DNA of 48,927 bases from MGIIa-L3 sp038150305 (lineage in GTDB: Archaea; Thermoplasmatota; Poseidoniia; Poseidoniales; Poseidoniaceae): contig JAYOTG010000012.1 in NCBI GenBank assembly GCA_038150305.1, forward strand, positions 1 through 48,927, written 5' to 3'. The first letter of the stretch is position 1. Each line of letters begins with the position of its first letter. Below the pieces are notes generated by a model, which searched no databases, was not told the origin of the DNA, and saw only the letters and a list, made by a program, of their open reading frames with translations. The translations under genes were made by a program, and so were the position numbers. Positions 26,039 through 34,086 of this stretch are shown one piece after another.

Positions 26039-27472
26039 ATGACACCTGACACCACGGCAGATTCTGGTTCCAACGTGGCGGCCGCCCTCGGAACCCTTGG
26101 CGTCTTTCTCCTGATTGCAGCCGTGGCGGGCGTGGTCATCCTCTACGCCTTCCGGTACAAGATCGCCCCGTCCGACAAGATCCTGGTCATCTACGGTTCA
26201 GGCCCCGGCCTCAAGGGCAAGACGGCCGACACGGTCCACGGTGGTGGCCGGTTGGTCATCCCGCTCATCCAGCACTACGCCTACCTGGACCTCAAGCCAT
26301 TGACGATCATCATCGACCTGCGCCACGCTCTTTCGATGCAGAACATCCGCATCAACGTCCCATCGACCTTCACCATCGGTGTGTCCACCGAGCCCCAAAT
26401 CATGACCAACGCTGCCGAGCGTTTGCTTGGTCTCACCCCGCAAGCCATCGAAGACATGGCCAAGGAGATCATCTTTGGTCAGCTCCGTTTGACCGTCGCT
26501 TCGCTGACCATCGAGCAGATCAACCAAGACCGTGAGGCCTTCCTCTCCCTGGTGTCCAAGAACGTCGACGCCGAACTCCACAAGATCGGCCTTTACCTCA
26601 TCAACGTGAACATCACCGACATCACCGACGAATCGAACTACATCGAGAACATCGGCCGCAAGGCGGCCGCTGAGGCCAATAACAAGGCACTCATCGACGT
26701 GGCCAACTCCGACCGTGAGGGTGCCATCGGTGTGGCCGCCGCCAACCGTGACCGCCAGATCGAGGTTGCTCGCAACGAAGCAGCTTCCGCCAAGGGTCAG
26801 AAGCAGGCAGAGGCCGACCGCCGTGTGTTTATTCAACAACAGGAAGCACAAGCGGTGGAGGGTGAGAACGTCGCCCGCGCCGACATCGCTCGCACCAACG
26901 CCGACCTCGCTGAGCGTGAGGCAGAAGCCCTGCAGCGTTCTGAAGTCGCCCGCAGGCAAGCTCAGGCTGAAATCGAGCGTGCGCAGTACACCTTGGAGTC
27001 CGAGCGGCTTCGTGCTGAGGAAATCGCACGCGAGGAAGTTGCCAAGGCGCAGATCGAAATCGCAGCCGAGGCAGAAGCCGAGCGCCAGCGCCGCATCGCC
27101 CGTGGTGAGGCCGACGCCACCTTGGCCCGCTTCCATGCCGAAGCCGAGGGTGTCCAAGCCGTGCTTGAGGCCAAGGCAGCCGGTTACCGCAACCTCGTGG
27201 AAAGCGCAGGTGGCGACGCCCGTGCCGCGGCCACGCTCCTCATGGTCGAGAAGATGGAAGCCATCGTCGAGAAGCAGGTGGAGGCCATCTCCAACCTCAC
27301 CATCGACAAGATCACCGTCTGGGACTCCGGCGGCAACGGCGGCGACGGTTCGAGCACCTCGAACTTCGTCTCCAGCCTGATCAAGAGCCTACCACCGGTC
27401 CACGAAGTCGCCGGCATGGCCGGCGTCGAGCTCCCCGATTACCTGGGCAGTGTCGAAGACCGCGGCGAGTGA
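26039..27472 (+). CDS. Flotillin-like SPFH-domain protein
   Basis: 477 residues. An N-terminal membrane helix (about 15-37, LGVFLLIAAVAGVVILYAF) anchors the protein. The SPFH/band 7 domain (about 40-220) has DKILVIYGSG, GGGRLVIPLIQHYAYLDL, NIRINVPSTFTIGVSTEP and LTIEQINQDREAFLSLVSKNV (shown in parts). Residues 225-400 form a long Ala/Glu/Arg/Gln-rich coiled coil with the flotillin-type EA repeats (REAEALQRSEVARRQAQAEI), and residues 400-435 the VEKMEAIVEKQVEAISNL oligomer region. Flotillins organise membrane microdomains and scaffold membrane complexes. The NfeD-like neighbour upstream matches the usual flotillin operon. A GC-rich hairpin right after the stop may mark the transcript end. Confidence 0.92.
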   Translation: MTPDTTADSGSNVAAALGTLGVFLLIAAVAGVVILYAFRYKIAPSDKILVIYGSGPGLKGKTADTVHGGGRLVIPLIQHYAYLDLKPLTIIIDLRHALSMQNIRINVPSTFTIGVSTEPQIMTNAAERLLGLTPQAIEDMAKEIIFGQLRLTVASLTIEQINQDREAFLSLVSKNVDAELHKIGLYLINVNITDITDESNYIENIGRKAAAEANNKALIDVANSDREGAIGVAAANRDRQIEVARNEAASAKGQKQAEADRRVFIQQQEAQAVEGENVARADIARTNADLAEREAEALQRSEVARRQAQAEIERAQYTLESERLRAEEIAREEVAKAQIEIAAEAEAERQRRIARGEADATLARFHAEAEGVQAVLEAKAAGYRNLVESAGGDARAAATLLMVEKMEAIVEKQVEAISNLTIDKITVWDSGGNGGDGSSTSNFVSSLIKSLPPVHEVAGMAGVELPDYLGSVEDRGE

Positions 27473-27474
27473 GT

Positions 27475-27487
27475 GGCGCTCAGCGCC
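27475..27487 (+). terminator. Hairpin after the flotillin gene
   Basis: GGCGCT-c-AGCGCC begins two bases after the stop. A second small hairpin, GCCGCT-gcca-AGCGGC, lies near 27511-27526. There is no clear U-run, so calling it a terminator is tentative. Confidence 0.35.
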
Positions 27488-27529
27488 GCCCCCTTGAACC
27501 GTAAGGCTGGGCCGCTGCCAAGCGGCGCA

Positions 27530-27536
27530 TTGATAG
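27530..27536 (+). promoter_or_regulatory. TATA-like box before fhs
   Basis: TTGATAG lies 25-31 bases before ATG 27561 but only about 7 bases before the other in-frame ATG at 27543. It therefore favours the later start as a leaderless one. Confidence 0.4.
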
Positions 27537-27560
27537 CCCGTCATGGAGGGCTTGGCCCTC

Positions 27561-29276
27561 ATGCCCTCCGACTTGGAAATCGCCCGCGAAGCGACGCTTG
27601 AGGACATCGCGTCCGTCGCGTGGAAGTTGGCGCTGCCCGCGGACGGACTCCAACCCTACGGACACCACATCGCCAAGGTCAACTGGCCATGCATTCAGGA
27701 GCACTTGGATCGGCCGCAGGGCAGCCTCGTGCTCGTGACCTCGGTCAACCCCACGCCCTTCGGCGAAGGGAAAACGGTGACCACCATTGGCCTGACGCAG
27801 GCGCTGAACCGCATCGGCCGCTCGGCCACCTGCGTGGTCCGGGAGCCGTCCATGGGGCCGGTGTTTGGCATCAAGGGAGGAGCGGCAGGAGGTGGCCGCT
27901 CTCAGGTGCTGCCGATGGAGCAGATCAACCTGCATTTCACGGGCGACCTGCACGCGGTGACCTCGGCGCACAACCTGCTCTCTTCGATGATTGACAACCA
28001 CATCAAGCACGGCAACGACCGTCGCTTGGACACCACCCGCATCGGCTGGCCGCGCGTGGTGGACCTCAACGACCGCGCCCTGCGTGAGGTCGTGGTTGGG
28101 CTCGGTGGCCCAGCCAACGGCAACGTTCGGCAGGACCGTTTCGACATCACCGCCGCGAGCGAAGTGATGGCCATCCTCGTCCTCGCACGCGACTACGCTG
28201 ATCTGCGGGCGCGCCTCGGCGAGATCATTGTCGGCCCCGACCTTGACGGGAACCCCGTTCGTGCCGATGACTTGGACGCTGCCGGTGCGATGGCCTTGCT
28301 GCTCAGGGACGCCTTCCTCCCCAACCTGGTGCAAACCTTGGAAGGCGATCCCGCCTTCATTCACGGTGGCCCGTTCGCGAACATTGCGCACGGCAACTCA
28401 TCGGTCATCGGCGACCGCTTAGCTTTGGCATGCGCCGACTACGTGGTGACCGAAGCAGGCTTCGGATCCGACATGGGCGCTGAGAAATTCATGCACATCA
28501 AGGCCCCCGTGGGGCAGAAAGCGCCGGATTGCGTCGTGATGAACGTCACCGTTCGCTCCATGAAGCTCCATGGAGGGGCCTTCGGGGACCGGGCCGGACG
28601 GCGCCCGAGCAAGGAAGAACTCGAGGCAGAAAACGTCGAGGCCATGCTCGAGGGCGCAAGGACCAACCTCGACCGGCACATCCACAACATGTCCGGATTC
28701 GGCATGCCGGTCGTGGTCTCCATCAACCGCTTCTCGAGCGACACCGATGCGGAGCTCGAAGCATTGGCCGACGCCGCTCGGGCCAGCGGTGCTTACGACG
28801 TGTGTTTGACGGAAGTTCACGCGCGTGGTGGAGAAGGCGGAGCCCCGCTGGCAAAGGCCGTTGTTCGAGCCGTTCAGGACCACGTGGCTGCTGGGCGACC
28901 GTTCACGCCGCTCTTCATGCCCGATGCACCGGTGATGGAGAAGGTCGAGGGCATCGCGAAGCGGCTCTATGGCGCAGAGGCGGTCACCGTCTCTGCATCT
29001 GCAAAGAAGCAATTGGACCGGTTCGCGGCCTGGGGCTACGGCCACCTTCCGGTGTGCATGGCAAAGACCCAGTACAGCTTCAGCCACGACGCCGGAGGCC
29101 TCGGGGCACCAACCGGCTTCACCCTCCCCGTTGCAGAGTTCAGGTTGAACGCAGGGGCTGGCTTCATCGTGGCGATCTTAGGCAACATGATGACCATGCC
29201 CGGCCTGCCAAAGCGGCCGGCCGCCGCGGACATGGACATGGACGAACACGGGCTGCTCAAGGGCGTATTCGGGTGA
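27561..29276 (+). CDS. fhs: Formate-tetrahydrofolate ligase
   Basis: 571 residues from ATG 27561 (577 from ATG 27543; the later start fits the TATA-like box). It joins formate to tetrahydrofolate with ATP, giving 10-formyl-THF for purine and C1 metabolism. Family marks are MPSDLEIAR near the start, the P-loop TPFGEGKTVTTIGL, REPSMGPVFGIKGGAAGGG, MEQINLHFTGDLHAV, GGPFANIAHG and GFGSDMGAEKF. The C-terminal part has YGAEAVTVS, CMAKTQYSFSHD and IVAILGNMMTMPGLPKRP (the folate and active-site part). Length and motifs match the bacterial-type enzyme, consistent with folate-based C1 metabolism. pelA starts 4 bases after the stop. Confidence 0.97.
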   Translation: MPSDLEIAREATLEDIASVAWKLALPADGLQPYGHHIAKVNWPCIQEHLDRPQGSLVLVTSVNPTPFGEGKTVTTIGLTQALNRIGRSATCVVREPSMGPVFGIKGGAAGGGRSQVLPMEQINLHFTGDLHAVTSAHNLLSSMIDNHIKHGNDRRLDTTRIGWPRVVDLNDRALREVVVGLGGPANGNVRQDRFDITAASEVMAILVLARDYADLRARLGEIIVGPDLDGNPVRADDLDAAGAMALLLRDAFLPNLVQTLEGDPAFIHGGPFANIAHGNSSVIGDRLALACADYVVTEAGFGSDMGAEKFMHIKAPVGQKAPDCVVMNVTVRSMKLHGGAFGDRAGRRPSKEELEAENVEAMLEGARTNLDRHIHNMSGFGMPVVVSINRFSSDTDAELEALADAARASGAYDVCLTEVHARGGEGGAPLAKAVVRAVQDHVAAGRPFTPLFMPDAPVMEKVEGIAKRLYGAEAVTVSASAKKQLDRFAAWGYGHLPVCMAKTQYSFSHDAGGLGAPTGFTLPVAEFRLNAGAGFIVAILGNMMTMPGLPKRPAAADMDMDEHGLLKGVFG

Positions 29277-29280
29277 GGTC

Positions 29281-30336
29281 ATGCGCATCCTGCACCGCGA
29301 CGACATGCGCATGCGCTTGCGGTGTGAATCCGACGATGACCTCTGGACGCTCGCACAATTCGTTCAGCCTGGCCAACGCTTCGGGATGGTGGGCGAGCGC
29401 AGGGACTCCACGACGGGTGCGGTGGAAGGAGGCAGAGCAAAAGCGGCCGAACGCCGCACCATGTGGATCCTGCTCGACGTGATCAGCGTCGAGCATCACA
29501 CTTTTTCCGACGCCCTCCGCGTCCACGGCACCATCGTCGAAGCGGCCTTCGATCAGGGTCAGCACCACACCCACGTCGTAGAAGCCGGTCAGGAGGTCGA
29601 GGTGCAAACCAACACGGCATTCCGCCCCATCGACGTGCAGTTGATCCAGGAAGCAGCCAATGCAGCACTTCGTCCGAAGGTCGCGCTTGTGGTCGTGGAA
29701 CACGACGAGGTCATCCTGTTCACGGTCGCCCAACGGGGCCTCAAAGAAGGCATGACGTGGACGATGCGGGGCGGTGGAAAGCGAAACGATGAGCGCACCT
29801 CCTCTGGCGTCAAGGAAGCCTTCCTGAACAACACCGCAAAGGAAATTGCGGCTGCGTTGGTTGGGGATGTTCCCGTGGTTCTTGCAGGACCAGGACACGC
29901 CCGCGACCGCCTCGCTACGGCCTTGCGGGTTTGCGCCCCTCACCTGAGCCTCACCTCCGTGGCGACGTCCATCGGTGGTCGCCCGGCCGCCAACGAAGTC
30001 ATTCGCGAAGGGCTGGCAGGCGCCGTGCTTGCAGACCATGCCGTCTCGCGAGAAACGGGTTTGGTCGAAGAAGCGATGACGCGCATCCAGACGTCGGGAG
30101 CCGTGGCCTACGGCATGGCGCACCTTTCCCGCGCGGTGGACGAGGGCGCCGTGGAGACCTTGGTGGTGCTCGCCGACCTGCTTCGTGGAGAAGACGCCGA
30201 CCGCTGGCAACAGATGTGCGAGGCCGTCCACGATCTCGGTGGAACCATCGTCCAATGTTCACGCGATCACGATGCTGGAGCACAGTTGGACGGCCTCGGT
30301 GGCGCGGTGGCCCTGACGCGGTACCGTGTGGATTGA
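29281..30336 (+). CDS. pelA: Pelota (mRNA surveillance, ribosome rescue)
   Basis: 351 residues, the usual length for archaeal Pelota. It acts with an aEF1A/Hbs1-type GTPase to split stalled ribosomes. Domain 1 (1-130) has MRILHRD, DDLWTLAQFVQPG, ERRTMWILLDVISVEHH and LRVHGTIVEA. Domain 2 (about 135-260) has RPKVALVVVEHDEVILFTV and VPVVLAGPGHARDRL. Domain 3 (about 265-351) has GAVAYGMAHLSRAVDEGAVETLVVLADLL (in parts) and the final GGTIVQCS. The GGQ motif of true release factors is absent, as expected. It is coupled to fhs: the ATG follows that stop by 4 bases, with GGTGA as a plausible binding site. Confidence 0.93.
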   Translation: MRILHRDDMRMRLRCESDDDLWTLAQFVQPGQRFGMVGERRDSTTGAVEGGRAKAAERRTMWILLDVISVEHHTFSDALRVHGTIVEAAFDQGQHHTHVVEAGQEVEVQTNTAFRPIDVQLIQEAANAALRPKVALVVVEHDEVILFTVAQRGLKEGMTWTMRGGGKRNDERTSSGVKEAFLNNTAKEIAAALVGDVPVVLAGPGHARDRLATALRVCAPHLSLTSVATSIGGRPAANEVIREGLAGAVLADHAVSRETGLVEEAMTRIQTSGAVAYGMAHLSRAVDEGAVETLVVLADLLRGEDADRWQQMCEAVHDLGGTIVQCSRDHDAGAQLDGLGGAVALTRYRVD

Positions 30337-30376
30337 CCACCGCTGGCATCAAGGGCCACCCAGCACATGGATTTGC

Positions 30377-30688
30377 ATGCGCGTGGTGCGGGCTGACCCG
30401 GAGCAGCCGCCCGAACGAGGAAGCCTCCGCGATGCGAGATGGCTGGTCATCCCAGGCGACGCGTGGAGCGAGCTGCGCCACCTCACGATGTTCGCAGAAT
30501 TGGACGGTGCGCTGGTGGCCATTGACGGTCGGGGCGTCGACCTGCACCTCGAAGCCGACGTGCAGCGAAGGGCCGTTCATCTGCTCGTGGTGGACGACGT
30601 CATCGAAGCGGCACGAATCCAGAAAATCGCGGGCATCACCAAGGTCATCGCTGGACACCAGGGTCCGATCGAAGACCTGCTCTGGTGA
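30377..30688 (+). CDS. Small protein of unknown function (103 aa)
   Basis: 103 residues from ATG 30377, 40 bases after pelA; a GTG at 30326 would overlap the end of pelA. The protein is soluble and acidic to neutral. Strand-helix patterns such as RWLVIPGDAWSELRHL, LDGALVAIDGRGVDLHL and AVHLLVVDDVIEAARIQKIA suggest a compact alpha/beta fold. It ends ITKVIAGHQGPIEDLLW. No family is recognised. Position suggests cotranscription with pelA and fhs. Confidence 0.6.
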   Translation: MRVVRADPEQPPERGSLRDARWLVIPGDAWSELRHLTMFAELDGALVAIDGRGVDLHLEADVQRRAVHLLVVDDVIEAARIQKIAGITKVIAGHQGPIEDLLW

Positions 30689-30778
30689 CATCGCGATGGC
30701 CCGGTGGGACCCGTAGGCTGCAGCGCAGCGAAGCCGAGGGGCAAGCCGGGCCCACGCTAGAAGCATGAGACAACGAAG

Positions 30779-30851
30779 TGGGCCCGGTGGGACTCGAACC
30801 CACGATCAACGCCGTGTAAAGGCGGTGTCATAGCCGCTAGACCACAGGCCC
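30779..30851 (-). tRNA. tRNA-Val (TAC), no CCA encoded
   Basis: On the minus strand, acceptor GGGCCTG pairs with CGGGCCC (one T-G pair), with discriminator A at 30779. The T arm is GTGGG-TTCGAGT-CCCAC. The anticodon loop TTTACAC carries anticodon TAC. The anticodon stem CCGCC with GGCGT has one C-T mismatch at its outer end. D arm TGGTCTAGCGGCTATGAC is normal. There is no intron. Confidence 0.92.
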
Positions 30852-30872
30852 GAACCTCCCTCGGGGCTCTGG

Positions 30873-30880
30873 AATAAGAA
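30873..30880 (-). promoter_or_regulatory. TATA-like box of tRNA-Val
   Basis: TTCTTATT on the minus strand lies 22-29 bases before the tRNA 5' end in an otherwise GC-rich stretch. Confidence 0.45.
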
Positions 30881-30929
30881 GGCAAGGGACGACGGCAAGC
30901 CTTTGACCATCGTGCGACAGGGCGACACA

Positions 30930-31610
30930 ATGGACATCGAGATCCAGACCGACGCCGCCCGCCTCGTGCGTCGGTTGCGACAGGCTGGTCTTCGCATCAC
31001 CGTCGCTGAATCGTGCACGGGTGGCCTCTTGGCGAGCACCCTCACGGACATCGCAGGTGCGAGCGATTGGTTCGACCAATCCTGGGTGACCTACGCCAAC
31101 GACGCCAAGACGCGCGTGCTCGGCGTCAGTCCGGACACGTTGGAGCGGAAGGGAGCCGTCTCCGCCGAGGTGGCCATCCAAATGGCATCAGGTGCCTTGG
31201 CCCGATCCACCGCTGACATCGCCTTGTCCGTCACGGGCATCGCAGGACCCGGAAACGTCAGCGACAAGAAACTCGGCTTGGTGTATGTGGGCGCCGCTTC
31301 GGGCGACTGGAAGACCGCTGAGCGGACCATCATCGGAGGAACGCGGGCCGAAAACAAACTCGGCTTCGTCCACTTTGCCATCCGCGTCGCCATCGAAAAC
31401 ATGGACGCAGCCGTGAAGCGAAAGGAAGTCAGGGCTGCCGAAGACGAGAAACAACGTGAGGCGATTGAAGCCGAACGGGAAGCGCGTCAAATCAACCGAG
31501 CGGCCAAAGAAGCCGTCACGCGTTTGGACACCGCTTGGCAAGAAACGGCGTGGTCACCGGGCAGCGAACCGCATGCTGAGGAAGACCTCGGTGATGACGT
31601 CGAATGGTGA
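30930..31610 (+). CDS. CinA C-terminal-domain protein (PncC-like amidase) with charged C-terminal extension
   Basis: 226 residues from ATG 30930; a TTG nine codons earlier is less likely. Residues 1-160 are the CinA C-terminal domain, known as nicotinamide mononucleotide deamidase (PncC), which recycles NMN to nicotinate mononucleotide. Marks are RITVAESCTGGLLASTL (with the catalytic Ser), VTYANDAKTRVLGV, GAVSAEVAIQMA and SVTGIAGPGNVSDKKLGLVYVG. Residues about 165-210 are a highly charged helix (RKEVRAAEDEKQREAIEAER) and the end is acidic (EEDLGDDVEW). The N-terminal molybdopterin-binding-like domain of full CinA is absent, as in other stand-alone proteins. The charged extension is not part of the usual domain as I know it. 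DP1 follows 42 bases downstream. Confidence 0.87.
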   Translation: MDIEIQTDAARLVRRLRQAGLRITVAESCTGGLLASTLTDIAGASDWFDQSWVTYANDAKTRVLGVSPDTLERKGAVSAEVAIQMASGALARSTADIALSVTGIAGPGNVSDKKLGLVYVGAASGDWKTAERTIIGGTRAENKLGFVHFAIRVAIENMDAAVKRKEVRAAEDEKQREAIEAEREARQINRAAKEAVTRLDTAWQETAWSPGSEPHAEEDLGDDVEW

Positions 31611-31652
31611 ACCGCCGGTGACCTTTTGTCTCGTCGTCAGGGACTCCAATCC

Positions 31653-33266
31653 ATGACGGTCGGATGGGGGACCGTCTATGCCCGGCTGCTCGAGCAGGGC
31701 CTGCTCGTCATGGGTGCGGACGTGCGCCAACAGATCATGGAACATCCAGATCCACTCGGCCTCGTGGCCGCAGCGCCTGCCGCTGGAATCACCGGTTTGC
31801 TGAACCAAAGCGCGCTCACCGCCCTCGTTGAGGCCTACCAAGCACGAACCGCCCCCACATCAACTCCCCAAACATCGGGCGTTGAGCGGCTGCTCGAACA
31901 GCGTCCAACGGACCTCGCAAGGTCCATCGCCCCGCTGGCTGCACCCGAGCCGGTGAACCTTCCCCTCCGCAACGGAACGCCAGACTGGGCCGCCAAGGAT
32001 TTCCCTGAATTGGCGACGGACGTGGACGTGGACATCACGGTGCATTTCGACATCACTGGAAATTCGGTGACTGAGGGGAAAATGAGCGACATCAACGCCT
32101 GCTTCAACGACCGACTGGACTCGATCCGCAAGTTGATCGTGCGCAATTCGAAACTCCCCCGCAAACCCACCGACATCGCTCGACTGAACGCTGAATCCGG
32201 CCGCTACAAAGGACGGGATAACATCGCCGTAGCCATCGGTTTGGTGAACGAGCCACGCTACACGAAGAACGGCCACCTGATGTGGGGCTTGGAAGACGAA
32301 ACCGGCGAGTTGACCTGCCTCTTGACCAAGAAACAAGGCGAAGAACGCGACAGGGTCCACGAGGAAATCATCCAAACGGGTTTGATGCCCGATGATGTGG
32401 TTGGCGTCAGCGGTACATTCTCTCAGAACGGCGACCTGTTCTACGTCGATGACTTGCACTTTCCTCTGCAGGACCGACATGAGAAGGCACATGCAGAAAC
32501 CGGCGTTTCCGTCGCCTTCCTCTCTGACATTCACGTTGGGAGCAAGACCTTCCTCGAAGCACAGTGGCACAAAATGGTCGATTGGTTCAAGACCGACCCG
32601 CTTGCGAAGACCATCAAGTACCTCATTTTGAGCGGTGACTGCGTCGACGGCGTCGGGATTTATCCTGGCCAAGACCGGGAATTGGCGATTCCTGATCTGT
32701 TCAACCAATACACCGAGTTCGCTCGCTTGCTCGACCTGCTCCCCGACTGGGTGGAGTGCGTGATGCTTCCAGGAAACCACGATGCGGTCCGGCCAGCGGA
32801 GCCCCAACCCACGTTTGAGAAGGACATCCAGTCCGATTACAGGGCGACGACCTTTGTCGGGAATCCGTGTGATTTCAGCCTCCATGGCGTACGGCTGCTG
32901 TCCTACCACGGGAAATCCATCGACGATTTCGTCGCTGGCCTGCGGACGGTCACGTACGCAGAACCCGTCGAGGCGATGCGGCAGATGTTGCGTCGGAGGC
33001 ATCTCGCACCACAATGGGGCGGGAAAACACCGCTTTCACCAGAACCCGAGGACGGCTTGGTCATCCGAGAAGTCCCTGACATCTTCGTCACGGGGCACGT
33101 TCACGGACACGCGTGCCTCGATTTCAAGGGAACCACCTTGGTGTGTTCTTCGACGTGGCAGGATCAGACGAGTTACCAGCGGATGCTGGGCTTTCAACCT
33201 CGGCCGTGCATGTTGACGGTGGTCAACCTCGGCACCCACGCGACCACGTCGATTCCATTCGCGTGA
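31653..33266 (+). CDS. polB: DNA polymerase D small subunit DP1 (3'-5' exonuclease)
   Basis: 537 residues from ATG 31653; the in-frame TTG at 31626 is less likely. It is the proofreading subunit of the archaeal replicative polymerase PolD. An N-terminal helical region and low-complexity linker (1-110) precede an OB domain (about 195-275: GRDNIAVAIGLVNEPRYTK, DDVVGVSGTFS). The calcineurin-type phosphoesterase domain follows: FLSDIHVGS (Asp292), LSGDCVDGVGIYPGQ (Asp329), PGNHDAVRPAEPQP (about 375) and VTGHVHGH (His482). All metal-binding motifs are intact, so the exonuclease should be active. DP2 is not in the window. The stop abuts the stop of the convergent HAD gene (TGATCA at 33264-33269). 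Confidence 0.96.
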   Translation: MTVGWGTVYARLLEQGLLVMGADVRQQIMEHPDPLGLVAAAPAAGITGLLNQSALTALVEAYQARTAPTSTPQTSGVERLLEQRPTDLARSIAPLAAPEPVNLPLRNGTPDWAAKDFPELATDVDVDITVHFDITGNSVTEGKMSDINACFNDRLDSIRKLIVRNSKLPRKPTDIARLNAESGRYKGRDNIAVAIGLVNEPRYTKNGHLMWGLEDETGELTCLLTKKQGEERDRVHEEIIQTGLMPDDVVGVSGTFSQNGDLFYVDDLHFPLQDRHEKAHAETGVSVAFLSDIHVGSKTFLEAQWHKMVDWFKTDPLAKTIKYLILSGDCVDGVGIYPGQDRELAIPDLFNQYTEFARLLDLLPDWVECVMLPGNHDAVRPAEPQPTFEKDIQSDYRATTFVGNPCDFSLHGVRLLSYHGKSIDDFVAGLRTVTYAEPVEAMRQMLRRRHLAPQWGGKTPLSPEPEDGLVIREVPDIFVTGHVHGHACLDFKGTTLVCSSTWQDQTSYQRMLGFQPRPCMLTVVNLGTHATTSIPFA

Positions 33267-33926
33267 TCACAGACCGAGATGCTCGCGAACGCCTGCGAGG
33301 TCTTTGCCATGAACCACGGTAACGCCTGCTTCCAAAAAGGCCGCTTTTGAGCTCTCCCGGGTGGGGTTGAAGCCGATAAACCGACTTCCTTCAACCTGCA
33401 TGGACAAGTCCATTTCCGAGTCACCAATGCTGACCACCTTGGTCACGTCAAAGTCGTGCATCTCGACCAAACGGTCGATGATGGCGCCTTTGCCGGTGGC
33501 ATGAAGGCGACACACGCCTTCGTCCAGCAACCAACCCTCATCATCGAAGGTGAAGCCATTGGCGATCCAATCGTCAACCTTCAGCATGGCGGCAATGCTC
33601 GAGACGAACAAATCGACGCCTGCTGAAACAATGGCCACATAGACGCCACGTTCCTGGAGGTCGCGAACCAACTCCCGTGCACCCGGCATCAATCGAGCTC
33701 CCGCGTAGGCACGGAAGAGGTCGTCCTGATGGATGGGGTCCTGTACGGCTTTCCACAGCGCAATGTCTGAACGCATGAAGGTCAGATCATCGAACTCTCC
33801 AGCAATGAAGCGTTGGAGGTTCGCGTTGTTGTCTGTCCCGAAGTGATCGTGAAGCGTACGCCACGAAGAGATGGCGTCCACAAGGACACCGTCGCAATCG
33901 AACACCACACAGTCGAGTCCGTCCAT
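33267..33926 (-). CDS. HAD-family phosphatase (phosphoserine phosphatase-like)
   Basis: 219 residues. HAD motif I is VVFDCDGVLVD (nucleophile Asp and acid Asp), motif II is VAIVSAGVDLF, motif III is the Lys in HATGKGAII, and motif IV is VVSIGDSEMDLSM. The helical cap between motifs I and II (about 20-75) is of the size seen in SerB-like enzymes (FIAGEFDDLTFMRSDIALW). It should remove phosphate from a small metabolite; phosphoserine is the best guess from motif spacing and the VSAG/GDSxxD pair, but other substrates are possible. It lies downstream of the giant surface-protein gene, separated from it by the hairpin-rich gap 33927-34086. Confidence 0.85.
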   Translation of the reverse strand: MDGLDCVVFDCDGVLVDAISSWRTLHDHFGTDNNANLQRFIAGEFDDLTFMRSDIALWKAVQDPIHQDDLFRAYAGARLMPGARELVRDLQERGVYVAIVSAGVDLFVSSIAAMLKVDDWIANGFTFDDEGWLLDEGVCRLHATGKGAIIDRLVEMHDFDVTKVVSIGDSEMDLSMQVEGSRFIGFNPTRESSKAAFLEAGVTVVHGKDLAGVREHLGL

Positions 33927-33975
33927 GCTGGAAGCAGGAGCACTCCCGTCATCAAGGCTCGTCCCGGTTCAGGGC

Positions 33976-34031
33976 GGGGGGAGCACCGGGGCGCTCCCCC
34001 CACGCTGGGGGGGCTGTGGCCCGTAGGCCAC
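33976..34031 (-). other. Hairpin cluster between the giant gene and the HAD gene
   Basis: GGGGGGAGC (33976-33984) can pair with GCTCCCCCC (33993-34001). The C run (33996-34001) can instead pair with the G run at 34007-34013. A third hairpin, GTGGCC-cgta-GGCCAC, is at 34016-34031. The two G/C hairpins exclude each other. The cluster lies 56-111 bases after the stop of the giant gene, so it may end or stabilise that transcript, or be a dispersed element. Confidence 0.5.
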
Positions 34032-34086
34032 GCCATGGCGCCCCGAGGGGCCGCTCATGGCCGTTGTGCTTCGTACCGATCCCTGC

